NCBI GenBank assembly: GCA_021778635.1
Contig: JAJYCD010000003.1
Span: 1 to 64,000, forward strand
Reading direction: 5' to 3'
Length of the DNA stretch: 64,000 bases
From: Actinomycetes bacterium
Lineage (GTDB): Bacteria; Actinomycetota; Actinomycetes; Actinomycetales; Cellulomonadaceae
Part shown: one piece after another, positions 32,529-41,163 of the stretch
Position numbering within the stretch: position 1 is the stretch's first letter
How the letters are laid out: each line of letters opens with the position of its first letter
Notes under the pieces: model-generated
Database searches by the model: none
Told to the model about the DNA's origin: nothing
What the model saw: the letters and a program-made list of their open reading frames with translations, nothing else
Translations under genes and position numbers: made by a program

Positions 32529-34364
32529 CTACAGGCCGAGCAGAGCGGTGAGCTCCGTCTTCAGATCGTCCAGGCGGCGACGCGCATGTCCGCGGGCGGC
32601 GCCGACCGCCTCGTCCGACGCGTCGCGCGCGAGCGGCTCGATCACCTCGAGGTAGCACTTGACCTTGGGTTCGGTGCCGCTCGGACGGATGACGACCTGC
32701 GTGTCGTCCGCCATCGTGAACCTCAACCCGTCGGTCGGCGGGAGCCCGTCGACCCCCGTCGCCAGATCGACGAGACCCGTGACGGGTGAGCCGCCGAAGG
32801 CCGTCGGCGGGGACTGGCGGATCCTCGCGACGGTCGCCGGGATCTGGTCGAGCTCCGCGAACCGGGCGGAGAGCTGGTCGGTGAGGTGGAGGTCGTGCCG
32901 ACGCGCGAGGTCGTCCAGGACGTCGAGGAGCGTGCGACCCTCGGCCTTGAGCCGCGCGGCGAGCTGGGCGATCAGGAGGGCGGCGCTGATGCCGTCCTTG
33001 TCGCGCACCAGCTCGGGTGCGACGCAGTAGCCGAGCGCCTCCTCGTAGCCGAACGCCATGCCCTCGACGCGGGAGATCCACTTGAAGCCCGTGAGGGTGG
33101 CCGCGTGCCGCAGCCCGTGGTCGGCAGCGATCCGGGCGAGCAACCGCGAGGACACGATCGAGCTCGCGAGTACGGGTCGGTCGGCCGCTGCCGCCGAGCC
33201 GGGCGTCGCGACGGAGGCGAGCTGCACGGAGACGAGCTCGCCCAGGAGTGCACCGACCTCGTCGCCGTGCAGCATGCGCCATCCTTCGGCTCGCGCGCCG
33301 TCGGTGCCGTGGTGCGTCCGGGCTCGTGGGTCGCGGACCGCGACCGCACACCGGTCCGCGTCGGGGTCGTTCGCGAGCACGATGTCGGCGTTGGTCGCGT
33401 AGGCGAGCGCCAGGGCGAGGTCGATCGCACCCGGTTCCTCGGGGTTCGGGAACTGGACGGTCGGGAAGTCCGGGTCCGGATCCGCCTGCTCGGGGACGAG
33501 CATGACGTCGGTGAAACCCGCGCGGCGCAGGACGGTCGAGGCTACCCGACCGCCGACTCCGTGCAGCGGGGTCAGGATGATCCGCAGGGTCCGTGGTCCC
33601 GCATCGGCCAGGGCGACGACCGCGGCGGTGTACTCCTCGACCAGGTCGCTCCCGAGCACGGTCCAGCCGGCCGTCGCCCGAGGGACCGACGCGACGGAGT
33701 GCACCCGCGCGATCTCGGCGGCGATCGCGGCGTCGTACGGCGGGACGATCTGTGCCCCCTGACCGGCGTCCGTCACGACGCGGCCGCCGAGGTACACCTT
33801 GTAGCCGTTGTCCTGCGCCGGGTTGTGGCTCGCGGTGACCATCACCCCGGCGTCGGCATCGAGGTGACGGATCGCGTGGGCGAGCACGGGGGTCGGCAGC
33901 GGTGACGGCAGGAGGAGCGCCTCGATGCCGACCGCGGCCATGACGGCCGCCGTGTCCTCGGCGAAGCGTGCCGAGTGGTGGCGAGCGTCGTAGCCGATGA
34001 CGATGCGGGGTCGGCGCTCGGCCCCGCCGAGCGCGCCGTTGAGGAACGCGGCGATCCCCGCCGCTGCGCGGATCACCACCGCCCGGTTCATCCGGTGCGG
34101 CCCACCGCCCATGATCCCGCGCAGGCCGGCGGTCCCGAACTCCAGCAACCCGCTGAAGCGGTCGGCCAGGTCGGCGCGGGCCTCGGCGACCCGAGCGCGC
34201 TGCCGAGCCGCGGGCGCGTCGTCGCCCGATGCCGGCTCCTGCACGGCGAGATCGAGCAGCGCTGCGAGCTCGTCGGCGGTGGACGGGTCGGGGTCGTCGA
34301 CGATCCAGGCTCGGACCGCATCGGCCAGGCGTGGCCAGTCGTCGCGAGCGTCGGTGCTGGTCAT
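32529..34364 (-). CDS. phospho-sugar mutase (phosphoglucomutase/phosphomannomutase family)
   Basis: FGTAGLRGIMGGGPHRMN, VTASHNPAQDNGYKVY, DPDADRCAVAV. Confidence 0.9.
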   Translation of the reverse strand: MTSTDARDDWPRLADAVRAWIVDDPDPSTADELAALLDLAVQEPASGDDAPAARQRARVAEARADLADRFSGLLEFGTAGLRGIMGGGPHRMNRAVVIRAAAGIAAFLNGALGGAERRPRIVIGYDARHHSARFAEDTAAVMAAVGIEALLLPSPLPTPVLAHAIRHLDADAGVMVTASHNPAQDNGYKVYLGGRVVTDAGQGAQIVPPYDAAIAAEIARVHSVASVPRATAGWTVLGSDLVEEYTAAVVALADAGPRTLRIILTPLHGVGGRVASTVLRRAGFTDVMLVPEQADPDPDFPTVQFPNPEEPGAIDLALALAYATNADIVLANDPDADRCAVAVRDPRARTHHGTDGARAEGWRMLHGDEVGALLGELVSVQLASVATPGSAAAADRPVLASSIVSSRLLARIAADHGLRHAATLTGFKWISRVEGMAFGYEEALGYCVAPELVRDKDGISAALLIAQLAARLKAEGRTLLDVLDDLARRHDLHLTDQLSARFAELDQIPATVARIRQSPPTAFGGSPVTGLVDLATGVDGLPPTDGLRFTMADDTQVVIRPSGTEPKVKCYLEVIEPLARDASDEAVGAARGHARRRLDDLKTELTALLGL

Positions 34365-34366
34365 GG

Positions 34367-35221
34367 TCAGATCCTCCGGACGATGTCGGCGAGCAGCGCA
34401 CTGATGCGGGGACCGGCGGCCGCCCCTGCCTCGATGACCTCGGCGTGCGACAGCGGCGTCGTGCCGATCCCGGCGGCGAGGTTGGTGACCAACGAGATCC
34501 CGAGGACCTCGAGGCCTGCGTGCCGTGCTGCGATCGCCTCGAGCGTGGTCGACATGCCGACGAGGTTGCCTCCGAGAACACCCGCCATGCGGACCTCGGC
34601 CGGTGTCTCGTAGTGCGGGCCACGGAACTGGACGTACACGCCCTCCGCGAGACCGGGATCGACCTCTCGCGCGACGGACCGCAAGCGCGTCGAGTAGAGG
34701 TCGGTGAGGTCCACGAACGTCGCACCTTCGAGCGGAGACGTCGCCGTGAGGTTGATGTGGTCGCTGATCAGGACGGGCGTTCCCGGACCCCAGGACGGGT
34801 TCAGGCCGCCGCAGCCGTTCGTCAGGACGACGGCGCGAGCCCCGGTGGCGGCCGCGGTCCGCACGCCGTGGACGACGCGCCGGACGCCCTTGCCCTCGTA
34901 CAGGTGGGTACGTGAGCCCAGCACGAGCGCGTGCGTCACGTCGCCGGAGCGATGGCCGGTGATCCGTATCGACCGGATCGTGCCGACGTGCCCCTCGACG
35001 GCGGGCGCGGAGAACCCCGGCACCGCGGAGCTCGTGACCTCGGCGACGGTCTCGCCGAGGAGGTCGGCCGCCCCGCCCCAGCCCGAGCCCAGGACGAGGG
35101 CGATGTCGTGGCGCGGGACACCGGTGGCATGCGCGAGGTACGCCGCGGCCTCGCGTGCCACGCGGAACGGGTCGGTCGACGCGAGGTCGAGGTCGGTGTC
35201 GGGGGAGGCAGTCACATCCAT
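34367..35221 (-). CDS. punA: purine-nucleoside phosphorylase
   Basis: LVLGSGWGGAADLL, VLTNGCGGLNPSWGPGTPVLISDHINLT; ATG 35221 lies 7 nt after TAGCCT. Confidence 0.92.
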   Translation of the reverse strand: MDVTASPDTDLDLASTDPFRVAREAAAYLAHATGVPRHDIALVLGSGWGGAADLLGETVAEVTSSAVPGFSAPAVEGHVGTIRSIRITGHRSGDVTHALVLGSRTHLYEGKGVRRVVHGVRTAAATGARAVVLTNGCGGLNPSWGPGTPVLISDHINLTATSPLEGATFVDLTDLYSTRLRSVAREVDPGLAEGVYVQFRGPHYETPAEVRMAGVLGGNLVGMSTTLEAIAARHAGLEVLGISLVTNLAAGIGTTPLSHAEVIEAGAAAGPRISALLADIVRRI

Positions 35222-35325
35222 GTGCCCGAGGCTAGCCCGCGCGCGGCGCGCACACCTGCGCAGACGCGACGGTCGATGGGAGCGCGCCGGCTCGGAGCAC
35301 GGGCGCGGACGGCACAATGGGGCAC

Positions 35326-36786
35326 GTGACCACTCCTTTCCCGGCCCCGGTGCCCGACGCCCCGGCAACCGGCTCGCAGCCTGCCCGCGTCGTGATCGTC
35401 GGTGGGGGCCCCGGCGGGTACGAGGCCGCGCTCGTGGCGCGTCGTCTCGGAGCCGCGGTGACGATCGTCGAGCAGGCGGGATGGGGGGGTGCCGCGGTGC
35501 TCACCGACGTGGTCCCCTCCAAGACGCTCATCGCGACGGCCGAGTGGATGACGGTTGCCGAACGGGCAGGTGACCTCGGGATAGCGCTGGCCACCGGCGC
35601 CGGGGTCGCGACGGCGCCGTCGGTGGATCTCGCCGCGGTCAACGACCGGGTGCTCGCCCTGGCCGCGGCGCAGTCCGCCGACATCCGCGGTCGTCTCGAG
35701 CGTGAGGGCGTCCGGACGATCCACGGCACGGCGCGCCTCGACGGGCCGCACACCGTGGTCGTCCAGGCGCGTGGCGTCGCCGCGGGCTCCGAGGAGGTGC
35801 TTGCGGCCGACGTCGTGCTGATCGCGACGGGTGCCACGCCCCGCGTGCTCCCGACGGCGGTCCCGGACGGCGAGCGGATCCTCACCTGGACCCAGGTCTA
35901 CAACCTCCGATCGATGCCGGAGCGCCTGATCGTCGTCGGCTCGGGAGTCACGGGTGCCGAGTTCGCCGGTGCCTACCGCTCGCTCGGCTCGGAGGTCGTC
36001 CTGGTGTCGAGCCGCGATCACGTGCTGCCCGGGGAGGACGCCGACGCGGCCGCGCTGCTCGAGGAGGTCTTCACCGCGCGCGGGATGACCGTGATGGCGC
36101 GCTCGCGGGCCGAGTCGGCGATCCGGACCGCCGACGGCGTCGAGGTCACGCTCGCGGACGGCCGCGTCGTGCGCGGCTCGCACGTCCTGATGGCGGTCGG
36201 CTCGGTGCCCAGCACCTCGGGCCTCGGCCTCGAGGAGGCCGGGGTGCGGCTGCGACCGTCCGGTCACGTCGAGGTCGACCGGGTCTCCCGCACGAGCGTG
36301 CGCGGGGTCTATGCCGCCGGTGACTGCACCGGGGTCCTCCCGCTGGCCTCGGTCGCCGCGATGCAGGGCCGCACCGCGATGTCGCACGCGCTCGGTGACG
36401 CGGTGGCGCCGATGGTGCTGCGTGACGTCGCGGCGAACATCTTCACGGCACCGGAGATCGCGACCGTCGGGTACAGCGAGAGCGACCTGGTCGCTCAGGA
36501 CGTCCCGTACGTCACGACGATGCTGCCGCTCGCGCGCAACCCTCGCGCCAAGATGCTCGGTGTGCGCGAGGGGTTCGTGAAGCTGTTCGCCCACCCGCTC
36601 TCGGGCGTCGTGCTCGGCGGCGTCGTGGTGGCGCCGCAGGCGAGCGAGCTCGTGTTCCCGATCACCCTCGCGGTGTCCCACCGGATGACCGTCGACGACA
36701 TCGCGTCGGCGTTCACGGTGTACCCGTCGCTCTCGGGGTCGATCGCCGAGGTCGCGCGCATGCTGCACCGCGTGGACGAGCGCTGA
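35326..36786 (+). CDS. NAD(P)H-quinone/FAD-dependent pyridine nucleotide-disulfide oxidoreductase (LpdA-like)
   Basis: VVIVGGGPGGYEAALVARRLGA, YAAGDCTGVLPLASVAAMQGR; AGWGGAAVLTDVVPSK replaces the redox CxxxxC, as in LpdA-type proteins. ORF starts 35317; GTG 35326 preferred from promoter spacing. Confidence 0.85.
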   Translation: MTTPFPAPVPDAPATGSQPARVVIVGGGPGGYEAALVARRLGAAVTIVEQAGWGGAAVLTDVVPSKTLIATAEWMTVAERAGDLGIALATGAGVATAPSVDLAAVNDRVLALAAAQSADIRGRLEREGVRTIHGTARLDGPHTVVVQARGVAAGSEEVLAADVVLIATGATPRVLPTAVPDGERILTWTQVYNLRSMPERLIVVGSGVTGAEFAGAYRSLGSEVVLVSSRDHVLPGEDADAAALLEEVFTARGMTVMARSRAESAIRTADGVEVTLADGRVVRGSHVLMAVGSVPSTSGLGLEEAGVRLRPSGHVEVDRVSRTSVRGVYAAGDCTGVLPLASVAAMQGRTAMSHALGDAVAPMVLRDVAANIFTAPEIATVGYSESDLVAQDVPYVTTMLPLARNPRAKMLGVREGFVKLFAHPLSGVVLGGVVVAPQASELVFPITLAVSHRMTVDDIASAFTVYPSLSGSIAEVARMLHRVDER

Positions 36787-36877
36787 CCCGTCCTGTCTCG
36801 ACGGTGCCCGGGTCGGTCGGCGCGCCGCCGCGCGCGAGTCGCTGACCGGCTTCCGCGACGGACGGTGACCGTGCCGG

Positions 36878-38884
36878 TCAGGGCCCGGCCGTCACGGTCG
36901 TGACGACCGGGAGGTGGTCGGAGGTCCGTGGGCCGGTCAGGACCGAGGAGTCGGAGAAGGTGACCTGCTGCCCGAGGACCCAGTCGATCCGGACCTCGGG
37001 CGCGACGCTCGGCGAGGTCAGCGAGGCCGCCCCCGCGGACCCTCCGGCGACGTCGAGAGCGCTGGACCAGCCGGCTCCGGTGAGAGTCTCGATCTCGACC
37101 GACCCGGGCCCGGCGTTCAGGTCGCCGCCGATCACCCGCGCGACGGTGCCCGGTTGAGTCGCGAGCAGGGCGGTGATCTCCGTGAGGCGCGTCGCGGTGT
37201 TCCCGGCGCGGTGCTGGAGGTGGACCGAGGTCACCCGCAGCGGCGTCCCGCTCCGGAGCGTGACCGTTGCCGAGATCGCGGACCTCTGCTGGGGTCCCTC
37301 CCCGTAGGGAAGCGGCGTGGTCGTGACGTCGGACAGGGCGTAGCGGGACAGGACGACGTTCCCGAACTGGCGATCGGCCGCCGGGACGAACACCATCTGC
37401 ATGGCCAGCCGGTGGGACAGCCAGGTGGCCACGTCGGCGCCGCCGCCCATGACCCAGCCGCGCGAGACCTCCTGGAGCGTGACGACGTCCGGGTGCTGCG
37501 CCTCGATCGTCCGGGCGATCAGCTCGAGGTCCACGGAGGTCTCGGGGGAGACGCCGTAGTGCAGGTTCCAGTCGAGGAGCCGGACCGACGGGCTCGTGCT
37601 CGCCGTCGGCGCGGCCTCCGTCGGAGCGCAGACCCACAGTCCGATCACCGTCAGCCCGACCGAGGGAAGGACCAGCAGCCGGAGCGGGTTGATCGTCACC
37701 GGGACCCGGTCCGGCCTGATCGTGCCCGACCCGGAGGGCGCCCCGGCCGGTCCGGTCGCGAGGCCGCCGGGCGGCGCGGGCGTGCGCAGACGCAGCCCGG
37801 CGCCGGCGACCGTGACGGCGGCCGCGACGACGACCCAGGCGTTCGGGAAGCCGAGCGGGACGTCGTAGTCGAGCTGGTACCCGAGGAGGGGAAGGATCGT
37901 CCCGAGACCGATCACGCCGCTCACGAGGGCGGTGCGGGAGAGGGTCGGCGGCGCGGATCGGCGGCTTCCGAGCGCGGTCGCGAGGGTGACCGCCGCCGCG
38001 GCCTCGGCGATCGCCAACCAGATGAGCACCACCGGTCCGTGCGACCAGAAGGTGCCCGCGATCGCGACCGGGAGCAGGATCGAGCTCGCGATGCGGAACC
38101 CGGCGGTGAGCCTGGTCGGCGAGAGCAGGAGGAGGAACCCGACCGCCGCCATGACGACGAGCGCGCCGCCGGCCCAGGGGAGCCGGGTGCCGTCCTGGGA
38201 CGAGGCGAACGCCGGGTTCGCGAGCATCATCGTCGCGAGGGCGACGTACGGCCCGAGGACCCACAGCCGCCGTGGGCGGCCGCCGACGACCTCGCTGCCG
38301 ACCAGGCGTGCGAGCAGGATCGCGCCGACCACGAGCACCGCGGTCACCGTCCAGCCGAGAGGGGTGTGACGCCAGTAGGCGTCCCACGTCCCGAGCGCCA
38401 GCTGGAGACCGACGCTGAGCCCGATGCCGAGCGTCAGGCCGAGGGCGGCCTGGTGCCCGCCGTTGGGACGTGCGGCGACGAACGCCACCGTGAGAGTCAG
38501 CACCGCGACCGCCAGCGCGGCGGCCGCCAGCCCGAGCCCGAACCGCAGCCCGCCGTCGACGGCCTGGACCACGAGCCGCAGCGCGCCGAGGGCGCCGACG
38601 CCGGCGAGCACGACCCGACCGGACGGGAAGCCGGAGGTCCGGCCCGTCGAGGACCGCGAGCCGGCGACGACGAGGAGGACCGTCGCGAGGAGCGCGGGAG
38701 CCACATAGGTCACGACGGCGGCGGACGCCGCGGGCAACGTTCCCGACGCGAAGGCCCGGTCCAGCAGTGCGCCGCTCGACCGGACGAGCTCGAGGGTCGA
38801 GGTCGTGACGACGGCCACGAGCGAGAGGCGTGTCGCGACGCCGCGATCCGGTGGGCTCGTCAGGTCGATCGCATCGGTGCTCAC
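36878..38884 (-). CDS. multi-TM membrane protein with C-terminal endonuclease/exonuclease/phosphatase (EEP) domain
   Basis: Hydrophobic N-terminal two-thirds, then LLDWNLHYG, VVTLQEVSRG, VTSVHLQHR, GGDLNAGPG, RIDWVLG, TSDHLPV; GTG start preferred, 7 nt after TAGCGT. Confidence 0.75.
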   Translation of the reverse strand: MSTDAIDLTSPPDRGVATRLSLVAVVTTSTLELVRSSGALLDRAFASGTLPAASAAVVTYVAPALLATVLLVVAGSRSSTGRTSGFPSGRVVLAGVGALGALRLVVQAVDGGLRFGLGLAAAALAVAVLTLTVAFVAARPNGGHQAALGLTLGIGLSVGLQLALGTWDAYWRHTPLGWTVTAVLVVGAILLARLVGSEVVGGRPRRLWVLGPYVALATMMLANPAFASSQDGTRLPWAGGALVVMAAVGFLLLLSPTRLTAGFRIASSILLPVAIAGTFWSHGPVVLIWLAIAEAAAAVTLATALGSRRSAPPTLSRTALVSGVIGLGTILPLLGYQLDYDVPLGFPNAWVVVAAAVTVAGAGLRLRTPAPPGGLATGPAGAPSGSGTIRPDRVPVTINPLRLLVLPSVGLTVIGLWVCAPTEAAPTASTSPSVRLLDWNLHYGVSPETSVDLELIARTIEAQHPDVVTLQEVSRGWVMGGGADVATWLSHRLAMQMVFVPAADRQFGNVVLSRYALSDVTTTPLPYGEGPQQRSAISATVTLRSGTPLRVTSVHLQHRAGNTATRLTEITALLATQPGTVARVIGGDLNAGPGSVEIETLTGAGWSSALDVAGGSAGAASLTSPSVAPEVRIDWVLGQQVTFSDSSVLTGPRTSDHLPVVTTVTAGP

Positions 38885-38901
38885 GGCCGTCACGCTACCG
38901 C

Positions 38902-39336
38902 TCAGACGAGCGGTCCTTCGCCGATGAACGCGCCGTCTGGGTCGGTGAGATCGGCGCCGTACGGAACCCTGCGTGGCACGGCCCACAGCCGCGACCCGAT
39001 GTGCCGGAGGTATTCGGACTGCGCGTCGTCCCGGGCGAGCGAGGTCGGCATCGGGATGTCGTGCGTGCGCGGGTCCCGCAGGTGGACGAGGAAGACCGGC
39101 CCCGCGTCGAGATGACCGAGGCCGTCGGCAGCGCGCGCGAGATCTCGGACCTCGCCGGTGGTCAGCTCGGTGCAGGCCGGGAAGCCCGACGCCGTGCGAT
39201 GCGTGTCGGCACGGTCTGGACGTCGGCGAAGCGCGCGTCCGCCGTCACCGTCAGGGAGGTGCGGAAGCCGTCTCCCGACATCCCCGGCACGCAGGACCCG
39301 ACGTACGTGCCCGGCGGCACGTTCACGACGAGCTCA
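38902..39336 (-). pseudogene. candidate efeB (DyP-type peroxidase) C-terminal relic
   Basis: Open frame (not in the supplied track) ends ...PVFLVHLRDPRTHDIPMPTSLARDDAQSEYLRHIGSRLWAVPRRVPYGADLTDPDGAFIGEGPLV*, resembling EfeB/DyP C-termini; no room for the remainder. Confidence 0.45.
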
Positions 39337-39458
39337 CGCGTGGTACCGGGCCCGACGTTCTCGACCTCGGCGAGGACGGCGACGACCGCCGCACCGACCA
39401 GGCCTGGCGGGTCAGTCGCGCCCCCGTGCCTCGCTCGGTCGCGGCGCGACGCCGTCAT
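39162..39458 (-). pseudogene. truncated EfeO-like cupredoxin-domain fragment
   Basis: 98 aa starting in ATGA overlap with efeU: AEVENVGPGTTRELVVNVPPGTYVGSCVPGMSGDGFRTSLTVT, then no M75 domain. Confidence 0.55.
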
Positions 39459-40324
39459 CTCGCGCCGCCTGCCTGGACGGTGACAGCGGTGGTCCCGGTG
39501 GTCTGCTGTCGCCGGCGCGGTGCGGAGAACCAGACGGATCGGACGAACGTCGTGAGCACCGGAACGGTGTAGGCGACCCAGGCGATGGCCTGCAGCCAGC
39601 TGGTCTTCGGCGAGAAGCTCAGTACCCCCGAGAGGAGCGAGCCGTACCAGCTCGCCGCGGGGACGACGGCCGAGGCGTCGAACGCCAGCGCGTGCTCGCC
39701 GGGCAGGAGGCCCGCCTCCTGGAGGTCGTGCACGCCGTGTGCGAGGACGCCTGCCGCGACGACGACGAGGAAGACCCCGGTCCACGCGAAGAAGATCCGG
39801 AGGTCGAGACGGAGAGCACCACGGTAGATGAGCCACCCGAGGACGAGAGCGGTGCCCAGGCCGAGAGCCGCCCCGACGAGCGGCTCGGCGGTCGAGCCGG
39901 CTGCCGAGGCTGCGGCCCAGAGGAACAGGGCGGTCTCGAGACCTTCGCGTCCGACCGCGAGCAGAGCGACGACCAGCACCGCGACGGGTCCCGCCGCGAG
40001 CGCGCCGTCGAGCCGACCCTGGAGATCCGCCCGGAGGTGGCGCGCCGTGCGGCCCATCCAGAAGATCATCCAGGTGACCAGGCCCACGGAGGCGATCGAG
40101 AGGAACCCGCCGATCGCCTCCTGCGCGGCGAGGTCGAGGTCGCGTGGCCCGAACGTGAGGAGCGCCCCGAACCCGAGCGAGACCAGCGCCGCGGTGCCGA
40201 CCCCCGCCCAGAGGTACCGGAGGGAGCCCCGCCGACCGCTGGTGACGAGGTAGGCGACGAGGATCCCGACGACGAGGGCGGCTTCCAGGCCTTCGCGCAG
40301 GCCGATGAGGTAGTTGGCGAGCAT
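39455..40324 (-). CDS. efeU: EfeU/FTR1-family iron permease
   Basis: MLANYLIGLREGLEAALVVGILVAYLV (REGLE) and second VGREGLETALFLWA. Confidence 0.9.
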   Translation of the reverse strand: MLANYLIGLREGLEAALVVGILVAYLVTSGRRGSLRYLWAGVGTAALVSLGFGALLTFGPRDLDLAAQEAIGGFLSIASVGLVTWMIFWMGRTARHLRADLQGRLDGALAAGPVAVLVVALLAVGREGLETALFLWAAASAAGSTAEPLVGAALGLGTALVLGWLIYRGALRLDLRIFFAWTGVFLVVVAAGVLAHGVHDLQEAGLLPGEHALAFDASAVVPAASWYGSLLSGVLSFSPKTSWLQAIAWVAYTVPVLTTFVRSVWFSAPRRRQQTTGTTAVTVQAGGAR

Positions 40325-40389
40325 CGCAGCTTCCGTTGGTCGACGACGGTGGCTCGACTCCGCTCCCGACGAGGACGACGTCTGGAAAG

Positions 40390-40408
40390 GAAGGTAAGCC
40401 TTACCTAA
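40390..40408. promoter_or_regulatory. DtxR/IdeR-type iron box upstream of efeU
   Basis: On minus strand TTAGGTAAGGCTTACCTTC; 7-bp perfect arms AGGTAAG-C-CTTACCT. Confidence 0.85.
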
Positions 40409-40489
40409 CAAAGCGACCCTACAGCACGGGTGAGCACCGATGCGCGGACCTGCTGTCGCGCCGTGTGACACCGGTCGCCCGGGCTGCGC

Positions 40490-41059
40490 TCAGCGGGAGC
40501 GGTCGCCGGGCCCCTGTGCGCGTCCCGAGTCCCGACCCGCGGGGTCGAGCCTCGCGAGGAGTCCGGGCCAGGCGGCCGCGAAGGCCGGCAGCAGAGGCAG
40601 GCCGGCCACGTCGTCGCGACCGACCCAGGCGATCTCCAGGCTCTCGGCGTCGGTGGGCCGTGGCGTCACGGCACCGGCGACCTCGGCGAGCACCGTCGTG
40701 TAGCTCCACGGACCGTGGTCGAGCACGTGCTCGCCGAGCACGCGGACGGCGGCGTCGTCGATGCCCGCCTCCTCGGCGGCCTCACGCAGGGCGGCCTGGA
40801 GGACGGACTCGTCAGGACCGCGCGCGCCGCCGGGGATGCCCCAAGTCCCGCCCTGGTCGCTCCAGAGCGCTCGGTGCTGCAGCACCACGGCCTCGACCCG
40901 CCCGGCCGCGTCACGGCGCGCGAGCAGCAGCCCGGCGGCGCCGTGCACGCCCCAGTGCCGGCGACCGCAGGTACAGGTCACCCAGCCGTCGCCCGGGTGC
41001 GGAGGGCGCATCGGCGGGCGGGGGGCGGAAGGGAGGTCACCCTCCTGGGAACGCGGCAT
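40490..41059 (-). CDS. NUDIX hydrolase
   Basis: GGARGPDESVLQAALREAAEEAGI (Nudix box). Confidence 0.88.
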   Translation of the reverse strand: MPRSQEGDLPSAPRPPMRPPHPGDGWVTCTCGRRHWGVHGAAGLLLARRDAAGRVEAVVLQHRALWSDQGGTWGIPGGARGPDESVLQAALREAAEEAGIDDAAVRVLGEHVLDHGPWSYTTVLAEVAGAVTPRPTDAESLEIAWVGRDDVAGLPLLPAFAAAWPGLLARLDPAGRDSGRAQGPGDRSR

Positions 41060-41163
41060 GCCACGAGACTGCCACGCTCGACGCTGCCTCCCCAGCGGCC
41101 GCGCGAGGGCGATCGGCGGCGCGCCGCACTCGCGGCCGGAGCGGAGCGCCGCACGCACCGTCC

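Noticed and set aside
31477-34725. 1082-aa minus-strand ORF
   Set aside because: Out of frame with the phosphosugar mutase and punA genes on the same strand and antisense to deoC; Arg/Pro-rich composition typical of a wrong-frame translation.
36914-39115. 733-aa plus-strand ORF
   Set aside because: Antisense to the EEP membrane protein; repetitive R/D/E/G translation without domains.
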